Below, piece by piece: positions 25,256-34,605 of a DNA stretch of 64,000 bases (its first letter is position 1; each line of letters starts with the position of its first letter). Source of the stretch: Lachnospiraceae bacterium (GTDB lineage: Bacteria; Bacillota; Clostridia; Lachnospirales; Lachnospiraceae); the NCBI GenBank assembly GCA_017634065.1, contig JAGBOC010000016.1:79316-143315 (forward strand), in the 5' to 3' direction. Under the pieces are notes generated by a model, which saw nothing but the letters and a program-made list of their open reading frames with translations, was not told the DNA's origin and ran no database searches. A program made the position numbers and the translations under genes.

Positions 25256-26320
25256 ATGAAAAGAATAGCCTTAACTGGTGGGGGCACCGCAGGACATATA
25301 ACTCCAAATCTCGCCCTTATACCAGAACTAAAAAACAGAGGATACGACATCATATACATAGGAAGTAATAATGGTATGGAAAAAGAAATTATAGAAAGGC
25401 GAAACATACCATTTTTTGGCATCACTACTGATAAATTAAGACGATACCTTGATATAAAAAACTTTTTTATGCCTATGAATGTCATAAAGGGCATAGGAGA
25501 AGCTACTAAGATATTAAAAGAAAATAATGTTGATATCATTTTTTCAAAGGGTGGTTTTGTTTCAGTCCCTGTCGTGATTTCTGCTTCAAGACTTAAGATA
25601 CCTGTCATATCACATGAGGCAGATTATACTCCTGGACTTGCTAATAAAATAGCACTACCTTTATCAAAAAAAGTATGTTGCAATTTTGAAGAGACAATAA
25701 AGTATCTTGGTAAAAAAGGTGTGTGGACAGGATGTCCTATAAGGCAGGAACTTACAAGTGGAGATAGAAAAAAAGGTTTAGAGTTTTTAGATTTTCATAA
25801 TGATAAACCAGTGCTTTTTGTAACTGGTGGAAGTCTCGGCTCAAAATATATAAATGACCTACTTAGAAGTAATTTACCTGAAATATTAAAAGAAATGAAT
25901 GTGGTTCATTCTTGTGGAAAAGGAAAACTTGATGAGAGCATTCGATATGATGGTTATCGTCAATTTGAGATTATAACTACAGAGCTTCCAAATGTATTTG
26001 CAGCAACGAATTATGTCATAAGTCGTTCTGGTGCAAATGTCATTTTTGAACTTTTAGCACTAAAAAAACCTAATCTTTTGATTCCACTTTCCACAAAGGC
26101 ATCTCGTGGAGATCAGATACTAAATGCAAATAGTTTTATGAAAAAGAATTATTCTCTCGTCCTTCTTGAAGAAGACCAGGACCAAAATCCAAGTCTCTTT
26201 TTCAAAAGATTAGAAGAACTAAAAGAGAAAAAAGATGAGATGATTTCTTCAATGAAAAACTCGAGTGAAATAAATGCAACTAAAAATATCTGTGATTTAA
26301 TAGACAGTTATGTTTCATAG
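25256..26320 (+). CDS. murG: UDP-GlcNAc--lipid I GlcNAc transferase
   Basis: The 354-aa glycosyltransferase family 28 enzyme makes lipid II at the inner face of the membrane. The N-terminal Gly loop is LTGGGTAGHITPNLAL; later come FSKGGFVSVPVV, SHEADYTPGLAN (an E-x-D form of the usual HEQN), and FVTGGSLGSKYINDLL with ISRSGANVIFELLALKKP at the UDP-GlcNAc site. I start it at 25256 because an upstream TTG would lie within the promoter. It is an orphan MurG away from a division cluster, followed by thrB, so it could be a second copy. Confidence 0.9.
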   Translation: MKRIALTGGGTAGHITPNLALIPELKNRGYDIIYIGSNNGMEKEIIERRNIPFFGITTDKLRRYLDIKNFFMPMNVIKGIGEATKILKENNVDIIFSKGGFVSVPVVISASRLKIPVISHEADYTPGLANKIALPLSKKVCCNFEETIKYLGKKGVWTGCPIRQELTSGDRKKGLEFLDFHNDKPVLFVTGGSLGSKYINDLLRSNLPEILKEMNVVHSCGKGKLDESIRYDGYRQFEIITTELPNVFAATNYVISRSGANVIFELLALKKPNLLIPLSTKASRGDQILNANSFMKKNYSLVLLEEDQDQNPSLFFKRLEELKEKKDEMISSMKNSSEINATKNICDLIDSYVS

Positions 26321-26356
26321 TCTTCACATTTTTATACGACTTAAGGAGCAAATAAT

Positions 26357-27211
26357 ATGATTAAGTTTAAAATTCCTGCAACGTCAGCAAATATCGGACC
26401 AGGCTTTGACTGCTTTGGTCTTGCATATTCATTTTACAATGAGTATAGTATAGAAAAAGCAGATAGTATGCTTATAGAAGGCTGTGATCCAGCATTTACC
26501 ACAAAAGATAATATTTTTAATGTAGCATTTAATAAGACAATGAAAAAACTTGGCAAAACTGGTTCATATCATGTTCATTATAAGCCAACTATTCCAGCGA
26601 GTAGGGGACTTGGGTCTTCCGCCAGTGTTATAGTGGCTGGTTGCAGGACTGCAAACATTTTATATGGGGGCAAAAATAAATTATCCGATGATGAGATATT
26701 TCAGATAGCATCAACTATAGAAGGGCACCCTGATAATGTTGCTCCTGCCATCTTCGGTGGTCTTACAGCATCAACAAAACTTAATGATGGAACTTTTTAT
26801 TACAAAAAATACAAAGTATCAAATAAACTTTATTTCACTGTCCTAATACCTGATTTTAAGACATCTACTGAAATGGCAAGAAAACTTTTACCTAAAGATT
26901 ATAAAAAAGAAGAAGCTGTCACTATGATTTCACATAGTGTGCTGATGATTGAAGCTTTACAAAGTGGTGATTTCAATTTATTAAAAACTGTTTGCAAAGA
27001 TTTTATTCATGAGCCATATAGAAAAAAACTAATCAAAGACTATGACCTTATCAAAAAACGAGTAGAAAAAAATGGCGATGCAGTGCTCATAATCTCTGGT
27101 TCAGGGCCAACACTACTCACCATCTCAAATGACAAAAACTTTTATAAAAAAATAAATCTTAAAGGCACAAAGGATAATTGGCTTATTAAGCCACTTGGTC
27201 TTAAAAAATAA
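26357..27211 (+). CDS. thrB: Homoserine kinase
   Basis: The 284-aa GHMP kinase begins KFKIPATSANIGPGFDCFGLA, diagnostic of ThrB. The ATP loop PASRGLGSSASVIVAG is near 83-98, EGHPDNVAPAIFGG follows, and the C-terminal GSGPT motif closes the site. It phosphorylates homoserine on the way to threonine. AAGGAGC lies 9 bp before the ATG. It is probably cotranscribed with murG, 36 bp away. Its stop codon abuts the convergent ABC permease gene with no visible terminator between them. Confidence 0.95.
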   Translation: MIKFKIPATSANIGPGFDCFGLAYSFYNEYSIEKADSMLIEGCDPAFTTKDNIFNVAFNKTMKKLGKTGSYHVHYKPTIPASRGLGSSASVIVAGCRTANILYGGKNKLSDDEIFQIASTIEGHPDNVAPAIFGGLTASTKLNDGTFYYKKYKVSNKLYFTVLIPDFKTSTEMARKLLPKDYKKEEAVTMISHSVLMIEALQSGDFNLLKTVCKDFIHEPYRKKLIKDYDLIKKRVEKNGDAVLIISGSGPTLLTISNDKNFYKKINLKGTKDNWLIKPLGLKK

Positions 27212-28051
27212 TTATATTTTAACCACCACTTTCCCAACAATCACACACATTGCATATGCAATTATCTCTATCCCTACTATAGTTGATCCAACTGGTGTAC
27301 CTGCAAGTATTGATACTATGATTCCTATACCAGCACATAAGACAGAAAGCACAGCTGAACTTATAACTACTGCCTTAAAGCTTTTGTAAAGTCTCATAGT
27401 TGAAAGTGCTGGGAATATAATAAGTGCAGATGTGAGAAGTGACCCAACAAGATTCATTGCAAGGACTATTATGACTGCGATTATGACAGCAATGGCAAAA
27501 TTATAAAAACTTACATTTACACCTATCGCCCTTGAAAAATCTTCATCAAAGGTTAATGCAAATATCTTATTGTAAAAAAGTATATATATTATAACTACAA
27601 TGATTGACAAAATTGATGATAGTATAACTTGCTGTGTCGATAATGTAAGTATAGAAGTAGAGCCAAAAAGCGTTGTACATACATCACCTGATATATTTGA
27701 TGATGATGAAAACATATTCATAAAGAGATAACCAAGTGCAAGAGATGTCACTGATATCATAGCTATCGCAGCATCACCTTTTAAAAGAGTAGTTTCCCCC
27801 ATACAAAGCACAACTATTGCCGCAAGTATAGTTACTGCAAGTATGAGTGGCATATTATTAGTCCACTGAAATATCGCAGCCACTGCCATAGCAAGAAATG
27901 CCACGTGAGAAAGGCCATCACCAATAAATGAAAATCTTTTTAATACAAGTGTAACTCCAAGTAGCGAAGAACAAAGTGCCACAAGCACACCTACTATCAT
28001 CGCATATCTTACAAATGGATATTGGAAATACATCTGAAGTGTCTCTATCAT
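27212..28051 (-). CDS. Zinc/manganese ABC transporter permease (ZnuB-like)
   Basis: The 279-aa ABC-3 family permease has about eight hydrophobic segments. Motifs include YPFVRYAMIVGVLVALCSSLLG, FSFIGDGLSHVAFLA and MNLVGSLLTSALIIFPALS. The family imports Zn2+, Mn2+ or Fe2+. It follows the ATPase gene by 5 bp. No metal-binding lipoprotein gene (ZnuA) is adjacent; it must be elsewhere or shared. Confidence 0.92.
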   Translation of the reverse strand: MIETLQMYFQYPFVRYAMIVGVLVALCSSLLGVTLVLKRFSFIGDGLSHVAFLAMAVAAIFQWTNNMPLILAVTILAAIVVLCMGETTLLKGDAAIAMISVTSLALGYLFMNMFSSSSNISGDVCTTLFGSTSILTLSTQQVILSSILSIIVVIIYILFYNKIFALTFDEDFSRAIGVNVSFYNFAIAVIIAVIIVLAMNLVGSLLTSALIIFPALSTMRLYKSFKAVVISSAVLSVLCAGIGIIVSILAGTPVGSTIVGIEIIAYAMCVIVGKVVVKI

Positions 28052-28056
28052 ATTGT

Positions 28057-28791
28057 CTACCTTACCTTTTTCCCACAGTTTTCACAAATTATATTATTTC
28101 GAAGTTCTGATGTGAACTTCATTCCTATCTCACTATTTAAATACTCGTCTTTCGTACCAAAAAAGATTTCACTTCCTATATGCAAAATATGTGTTGCATA
28201 TTTTAGTGCATCATTCAAATCATGCGATATCATTATTATAGTTATATTATCTTTTTTATTTAAATCTCTAACAATCTCATACATCTCTGCAGTCACTTTT
28301 GGGTCAAGACCTGATACAGGTTCATCAAGGAGAAGTACTTTCTCTGTAGCGCAAAGTGCTCTTGCAAGTAAAACTCTTTGCTGTTGTCCACCCGATAATT
28401 CTCTAAAACATCTATCTTTAAACTCAACTATGTGAAGTCTTTGCATCGCGTCAAGTGCTCTCTTCTTATCACTTACACTATAAAAAAATGACTTGTGACC
28501 TAAATTACCTGATAAAACTATCTCAAAATTGGTAGCAGGGAAATCTCTTTTGACAGTTGACTGCTGTGGGAGATAACCGATTTCATTTGCATTTAGTCCA
28601 TCGCCAAAAACTATTTCACCACCCATTGGCTTCTGAAGTGACAAAAGTGTTTTCATCAAAGTCGATTTTCCAGAACCATTTTCACCGACAATGCATAGAT
28701 AATCACCTTTTTCTACACTAAAACTGATGTTGTCTCTCACAACTTGTCCTTCATAACCAACTATCAGATTTTTACATATTATCTGTGCCAT
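28057..28791 (-). CDS. Zinc/manganese ABC transporter ATPase (ZnuC-like)
   Basis: The 244-aa protein has Walker A GENGSGKST, YLPQQS Q-loop, signature LSGGQQQRV, Walker B VLLLDEPVSGLD and MISHDLND. The last 12 residues carry a CxxC pair (IICENCGKKVR), a possible metal-sensing or metal-binding tail. The ATG lies 1 bp after the M16 protease stop, so the two are translationally coupled; this ties a zinc protease to a zinc importer. Confidence 0.92.
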   Translation of the reverse strand: MAQIICKNLIVGYEGQVVRDNISFSVEKGDYLCIVGENGSGKSTLMKTLLSLQKPMGGEIVFGDGLNANEIGYLPQQSTVKRDFPATNFEIVLSGNLGHKSFFYSVSDKKRALDAMQRLHIVEFKDRCFRELSGGQQQRVLLARALCATEKVLLLDEPVSGLDPKVTAEMYEIVRDLNKKDNITIIMISHDLNDALKYATHILHIGSEIFFGTKDEYLNSEIGMKFTSELRNNIICENCGKKVR

Positions 28792-28792
28792 T

Positions 28793-31700
28793 TTACCCTA
28801 CATAATCATATATTATTTCATCAAACATTTCCTTATTATTTTCTATCTGATCTCTACTGCCTATTGTCACATACTTTCCATCTGTTACTATTTTATCAAT
28901 TATTGTTGCTAACTCTTTAAGATCAGAAAGTTTCATCTCTTTTATATCTCTCATATATCTCACATACCTATCTGGTCTTTTTTCTTTTACATTCTTAAAT
29001 ATCTCATCAATTGCCGACATAGCAGATTCAAACTTTGTAAGTGGATATGAATATGTTGCATAGGCGTTTAATTTATAATCTTCAAACTCATCATCTGTTA
29101 ATTTGGTTTCCTTAAGCATTTTTGGCACTTCGCTAAAAACACTATATGATTCTTTTAAATTAGGATCTCTATAAGTATATATACTGGCATTTAATCTATC
29201 TATAATACTATAAGCACCATATGCTGACCTTTTTGCTCTAAACTCTTTATACAATATTTTATCATCAATTATATTTGTTAAGACTTGATACTTACCTGTA
29301 AAATCAATATTATCTTTAAGTAAAGGTGTAGAAATGTAATTATATTGAACTGTTCCACTTGTTAAGATAGCAAGTTTATTTGGCAATGCTTTTAAATTAT
29401 CGCTATAATCATTTGGCTTTATTCGGATGTCATTAAAATCATAAGATAAGTCAATAACTTTTCTTTTAAGCACCTTCATTGTGTCAAAATTAGAAATTAT
29501 CTGACATGTAAAACCAGATCTATTATAAAGGTCAAGTAATAACTTACCACATTCATCTAAAAGTGTCTTAATCTCACTGTCACTCATAGCGCTTATGTCT
29601 TTTAAGAACTTAAAATAATCCAGCCCATTTAAATGGTATTCATAAAGATAATCACTATTATTTTGTACTTTTACTAAATCACTAGCAAAACCATTAGGAT
29701 TATTATATAAGTAAAGTTTTAAACTATTATATGTATTTGAAACTATATTTCTTACTTTGTCTACATCTTCAAACTTTGTCTCAAACATCAATTCATCTAT
29801 GAGTTCAAAAATCTTATCAATATTTCTATCAAGAGATCTTGTCGTAAAAGAAAAATATGGTTTGTATCCACCATCATAATAATAATTAATAATTGGTCCG
29901 AAACTATAACTACTCATATATCTATCAAACTCTGATGCTAATTTTTTTCCATCATAATGAGTAGTAGGTAATTCAAGCAAAATCTCTGAAATGAGTTTTA
30001 GTTTAAGTGTATCCTCATACTTGACACCACTCGCATCAAAAAGCAAATTGAGATAGAAATTATTTATGCCCTCTATATCACTTCGTATAAAATGAACCCC
30101 TTCAATTTTTTCTTCGTATGCATAACATTTCGCTCTATATTCATCAAGTGAGCTCACACTTGCGACACGAAGTTTATCTATGAGCGAACTTTCACTTTGA
30201 CTTGAAATCCACTTATCATATTCTAATGTATCTGATATGAGATAATCAATCTCTTCATCAGACATATTTTGTTTTTTAGAAATCAGTTCTTCCTTTTTAC
30301 TTATTTCTCTCTCTTCAAGAAGTCCTTTCTTTGGGATAGTTAAAGTTATACTTGCATTTTCATTATTAGACAAATACTTATCGATAAGTTTTTTTATCTC
30401 GCCATTTTTAAAAGCGAGATCGACATCTTCAAAACCTTTTATGTATTTCAAATATCCTAATATATCTTCGCCATTATTTTTGAAGACTAATTCATAAAAA
30501 GATATTGCTCTCTTTGCAAATCCATGAGAATCTTTCATTACTTCCATGTCCATTTCTAAATCGTCAATTATATCATCTATATCATCTTGCTTGATACCTT
30601 CAACTCTTACCTCTTCAAATGATTCTTCCATAATTTCTTTTATCACTTCAGCATCATTTTCGTCGACATTTGAAAACTCGACAGAAAAATATGGTCTTGG
30701 ACATAAAAGAGAATTTGAAAGACTAAAATCAGCATATGGCAATTTCTCTTTCACTCTTCTATCAACTGGTCCGTCACTTGCAAATAAATTATTTATCACT
30801 ACTGAAAATAGTCCACTTTCATAAGCCCCCATACCTTCACATATTACATTATAGGTTATAACAGACTGTCTTGAGATATCATCATTTTCAGAAAATGGAA
30901 AATCATATTTCTTTATCGTAAAAGCATTTTGCTTTTTGTAATTATTATCAGATTTATCAATTACTCTCTTATCATACTTATTTAAATATTCTTCATCAGT
31001 ATATTTTAAATATTTCTCATAATCAATGTCACCATAAAGTGTTATCACAAGATTGCTTGGATGATAATACTTATCGTGGAACTCTATTAAATCTTCATGC
31101 TTTATGCTTGGTATACTATCTGTTGAGCCACCTGTGTTCACTCCCATAAAGCTACCTTCAAACATTGTATCAAGTGAATTATAATATGCTACATTACTTA
31201 TGCTACTCTCTACACCAGACATCTCACTATATACTACACCACTTAGTTCTAAATCAGAAGACTTGTCATTTAAGATATATCTATATGCTTCCCTTTTGAG
31301 GTTTTTATCATCACGCAAAACTTCTGGGTTTAAAACTCCATCAAGATACATTTTATATAATTCGAAAAGCTGTGTGTCTGAAAGTGATGAAAATGGATAG
31401 ACAGTGGCATGTTGCATAGTAAAAGCATTCATAAATGTATTATAGGTTTTATTCCTTGCCTCCATAAATAGATTAGCATTTGGATATTTTTCAGAACCAC
31501 CAAGACAAGCGTGTTCAAATACATGTGGTATGCCTTTATTATCATATGAAAGAGTATTAAAACCAAAGACAGCTGATTTATCGATATCATCATTTGATAT
31601 TAATATCGCTCTTGCTCCGGACTTTTCATGAGTCATAGAAACTAATTTTGCATTTTGATATTTATAATCATAGATTGCATCAATATTAAAGCCGTAGATT

Positions 31701-31912
31701 TTACTTCCAACTTTTGGTAAAGGATACTTTGATAAAGTCGCTACATCACCTTCAAGTTGTATTAGTTTGTCTCCAAAATTATTTACTACATTATCAGTCT
31801 CGCTTGTAGTTGCTACTAATTCATCATTTTTATAATAAGACTTTAGTCTTGAGCACGAAAAAATACTTAATATCAATATCAAACTAAATGCTATGTTAAA
31901 TACTTTTTTCAT
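28793..31912 (-). CDS. M16C-family (insulinase/PreP-like) zinc metalloprotease lipoprotein
   Basis: The protein is ~1039 aa. I start it at the ATG at 31912 (AAAGGA upstream), giving MKKVFNIAFSLILILSIFSC, a signal peptide with a Cys lipobox, so the enzyme is anchored outside the membrane. The inverted zinc motif HVFEH lies near residue 132, followed by ACLGGSEKYP as in presequence-protease-type M16C. The four-lobe length fits the family. It should degrade short peptides outside the cell. It lies 40 bp after PBP1A and is coupled to the ZnuC-like gene. Confidence 0.88.
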   Translation of the reverse strand: MKKVFNIAFSLILILSIFSCSRLKSYYKNDELVATTSETDNVVNNFGDKLIQLEGDVATLSKYPLPKVGSKIYGFNIDAIYDYKYQNAKLVSMTHEKSGARAILISNDDIDKSAVFGFNTLSYDNKGIPHVFEHACLGGSEKYPNANLFMEARNKTYNTFMNAFTMQHATVYPFSSLSDTQLFELYKMYLDGVLNPEVLRDDKNLKREAYRYILNDKSSDLELSGVVYSEMSGVESSISNVAYYNSLDTMFEGSFMGVNTGGSTDSIPSIKHEDLIEFHDKYYHPSNLVITLYGDIDYEKYLKYTDEEYLNKYDKRVIDKSDNNYKKQNAFTIKKYDFPFSENDDISRQSVITYNVICEGMGAYESGLFSVVINNLFASDGPVDRRVKEKLPYADFSLSNSLLCPRPYFSVEFSNVDENDAEVIKEIMEESFEEVRVEGIKQDDIDDIIDDLEMDMEVMKDSHGFAKRAISFYELVFKNNGEDILGYLKYIKGFEDVDLAFKNGEIKKLIDKYLSNNENASITLTIPKKGLLEEREISKKEELISKKQNMSDEEIDYLISDTLEYDKWISSQSESSLIDKLRVASVSSLDEYRAKCYAYEEKIEGVHFIRSDIEGINNFYLNLLFDASGVKYEDTLKLKLISEILLELPTTHYDGKKLASEFDRYMSSYSFGPIINYYYDGGYKPYFSFTTRSLDRNIDKIFELIDELMFETKFEDVDKVRNIVSNTYNSLKLYLYNNPNGFASDLVKVQNNSDYLYEYHLNGLDYFKFLKDISAMSDSEIKTLLDECGKLLLDLYNRSGFTCQIISNFDTMKVLKRKVIDLSYDFNDIRIKPNDYSDNLKALPNKLAILTSGTVQYNYISTPLLKDNIDFTGKYQVLTNIIDDKILYKEFRAKRSAYGAYSIIDRLNASIYTYRDPNLKESYSVFSEVPKMLKETKLTDDEFEDYKLNAYATYSYPLTKFESAMSAIDEIFKNVKEKRPDRYVRYMRDIKEMKLSDLKELATIIDKIVTDGKYVTIGSRDQIENNKEMFDEIIYDYVG

Positions 31913-31952
31913 AATTTTTTTCCTTTTCAAAGTAGTGATACTTCCCATTTTT

Positions 31953-34592
31953 CTATTGCGGAGCATTTACTGATGTTGGTGCTATGATGATATTACTTGC
32001 TGGTGCAATACTTGGTTCATCTGGAAGTATTGGCACAACATCAAAATTAGGTGTCATATAAATCGTGTCATCAGATATTTGCTCTACATATTTCTTTGGC
32101 ATATTGATAGTACCAATAGATGAATGTATATTACATCTTGTTCTTGGCTGTGTTCCATCTATAAAATATTCTGTATAAGTGCAGTCGCCTCTTAAATCAT
32201 GTTCACAGCCACTTGTCGCGAGAAGTCCTGACTTTCTACAAACTTTCCTTGATATAATTGCTGCTGGTTTTTCAAACTTTGGATCTTTTAGCGATGTATG
32301 TATCGTCTGCATAATTTTTCGCCATATATCTTTATGGAAAGATGTGCCACCATTATTAATTTTCTTTCTTGTATCTTGAAGAGACTGGTTCTCATCACAT
32401 CCACCCCACACACCTGCTGTATAATAAGGAGAGTAACCTACAAACCATACATCATTATTATTTGTAGTTGTTCCTGACTTTCCTGCAAGAGACATTCCAC
32501 TAAAATGCGCTCTTGTCGATGTAGGAGTTATATTCATAGTTGGAGAGCTAAATGCTTTTCCAGAAACCATTGAATCTGCCATGGCAGATGTGAGAAGGTA
32601 AGCATTTTCTTTTGACATAACTCTTGTCACAGGATTTTTAGTATTATCAAGAATTACTTTCCCATAGTGGTCATAAACTCGAGTATAAAGTATTGGTTTT
32701 CTATAATTGCCCTCATTTGCAATTGCTGCAAATGCTGATGTAAGTTCATAATTAGTCACACCATAAGTAAGTCCACCAAGTGCTGCCGCAGGATTTGCAT
32801 CTTCTCTCTCATCAAGTGATGTAATGCCAAGCCTTTTTGCAAATCTAATTCCTATTTCAGGTGTTACCGTCTCCATAAGACATCTTACTGCTATAATATT
32901 TAATGAATAAACAATCCCTGCCCTTATATTTTGAAATCCAAGATAACCTGTTGAGTACCAATTCTTAAATGTCTTATTCATTGTATTTGTCTTATACACA
33001 TACTCACTATCATAGTAAGGAGTTGCAAGTGTCTTATTATATAGTTCAAGCGCTGGTGCAAATGACGCAAGAACCTTAAATGTACTTCCAGGTTGTCTCT
33101 TTGTCACAGTTGCGCGGTTTAAAGACCTTGATACAGTTTTCTCGCCTCTTCCACCAGATAATGCTACAACTTCACCAGTTCTGTGATTGATAAGTACAAA
33201 TGAGCATTGAGGCTCCAAGAAAAAGTTCAAAGTTTCTGCTACAACTGAATCTCCATCTTTCAAAACTGAATCTCTGAAACTATTTACAAATTGCTGTGCT
33301 GTATCTTTATTAGCGAAAAGTCCATCATACTTTTTATTCTTCAAAGTGTTCACATGATAATTTTGCACATCTACCTGTGAATAATGAGTTAATGAATCAT
33401 CACTATGTCTTATTGATAATCTATAGTCTATCGCATACTTTTTTACTTTATAATTTGACTCTCTATTTACTTCTGTATCTACTATATTTTGAAGTTCAGG
33501 ATCCATCGTTGTCTCAACTCGAAGTCCACCTGAATAAAGTAAGTTATTTGCAAGTGTCTGTGAATACCCAAGTCTTTTTACCAAATCTTCTTGAAGTTGG
33601 TCTATTACAGATTCAGTAAAATATTTATATACTGATATAGTATTCTCTGTTTTTATCTCAACATTCTTTATCCTACTATACACATCATCATGAATTGCTT
33701 CTTCATACTCATCATCAGTTATATAATTAAGTAGAAGCATATTTTTAAGAGTCTGACGCTGTCTCTTTTGATTTTCTTCTGGGTGAGTTATAGGATTATT
33801 TTTTGTAGGATTTTTAGTGATACTTGCTATCACCGCACATTCACTAATCGTCAAATCCTTTAACTCTTTATCAAAATATCTTCTTGCGGCAACTTTTACG
33901 CCAAGAGTATTTGCTCCAAGATTTATGACATTTAAATAATCAGTAATAATCTGCTCTTTTATTTCTTTCTTTGACATCTCTGCTTGAGTCTCATATTGAA
34001 GAGCTATATATTGTTCTTGAAGTTTTCTTACATATTTTTCAAAGCCTTTCTCATGAAGTGCCGAATCAAACACTGCATTTTTTACAAGCTGTTGAGTTAT
34101 AGTCGAGCCGCCACCACGACTTGAATCAGATTTTAAAACTCCATAAATCGCTCTACCTATTGACTTTAGATCAACACCAGAATGTTCCCAAAATCTTTCA
34201 TCTTCTATAGCCACAAAGGCATTTACAAGATTTTCTGGTATGTCTTTAAACTTTACAGACTCTCTATTTGATCCCTCTTTTACAAGAGTATCCATTAGAT
34301 TACCATTTCTATCTACAATCCTCGTTGCAAATGCTGTAGGCCCAAAGTGAAAGCTTGTAAGAGGAGGTGTACTATCAAGTATTCCTTTCACCATACCAAG
34401 ACCAAAAAACATACCCAAAAATCCAAGTCCGATTAGAGCAACAAAAATCTTTCTCAAGATATGAAGTTTCTTTTTTCTTCTTCTCTTCTTACCCTGAGTA
34501 TGATTCTTTGCGTCCATATCTCTTCCAGCAAATCTCTTTTCAGGAAGTTTTATGGATTTAATGCTGCCAAGTTTTTTTAGAGTGTATTCCAA
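31953..34592 (-). CDS. Class A penicillin-binding protein (PBP1A-like)
   Basis: The protein is ~879 aa. The Lys/Arg-rich cytoplasmic tail ends in KKRRRKKKLH, then one membrane helix. The transglycosylase domain has the catalytic EDERFWEHSG near 132 and GGSTITQQLVKN. The transpeptidase domain has STFK near 504, SLN near 563 and KSGTT near 705. It polymerises and cross-links peptidoglycan from lipid II. I choose the TTG at 34592: AAGGAGC is 6 bp away and it clears the TPR stop, while the codon at 34640 would overlap that gene with no site. Confidence 0.93.
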   Translation of the reverse strand: MEYTLKKLGSIKSIKLPEKRFAGRDMDAKNHTQGKKRRRKKKLHILRKIFVALIGLGFLGMFFGLGMVKGILDSTPPLTSFHFGPTAFATRIVDRNGNLMDTLVKEGSNRESVKFKDIPENLVNAFVAIEDERFWEHSGVDLKSIGRAIYGVLKSDSSRGGGSTITQQLVKNAVFDSALHEKGFEKYVRKLQEQYIALQYETQAEMSKKEIKEQIITDYLNVINLGANTLGVKVAARRYFDKELKDLTISECAVIASITKNPTKNNPITHPEENQKRQRQTLKNMLLLNYITDDEYEEAIHDDVYSRIKNVEIKTENTISVYKYFTESVIDQLQEDLVKRLGYSQTLANNLLYSGGLRVETTMDPELQNIVDTEVNRESNYKVKKYAIDYRLSIRHSDDSLTHYSQVDVQNYHVNTLKNKKYDGLFANKDTAQQFVNSFRDSVLKDGDSVVAETLNFFLEPQCSFVLINHRTGEVVALSGGRGEKTVSRSLNRATVTKRQPGSTFKVLASFAPALELYNKTLATPYYDSEYVYKTNTMNKTFKNWYSTGYLGFQNIRAGIVYSLNIIAVRCLMETVTPEIGIRFAKRLGITSLDEREDANPAAALGGLTYGVTNYELTSAFAAIANEGNYRKPILYTRVYDHYGKVILDNTKNPVTRVMSKENAYLLTSAMADSMVSGKAFSSPTMNITPTSTRAHFSGMSLAGKSGTTTNNNDVWFVGYSPYYTAGVWGGCDENQSLQDTRKKINNGGTSFHKDIWRKIMQTIHTSLKDPKFEKPAAIISRKVCRKSGLLATSGCEHDLRGDCTYTEYFIDGTQPRTRCNIHSSIGTINMPKKYVEQISDDTIYMTPNFDVVPILPDEPSIAPASNIIIAPTSVNAPQ

Positions 34593-34605
34593 ATGTTGCT
34601 CCTTA

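Noticed and set aside
25228-25608. Minus-strand ORF opposite murG
   Set aside because: It overlaps a well-supported gene and its promoter, and has no homology pattern of its own.
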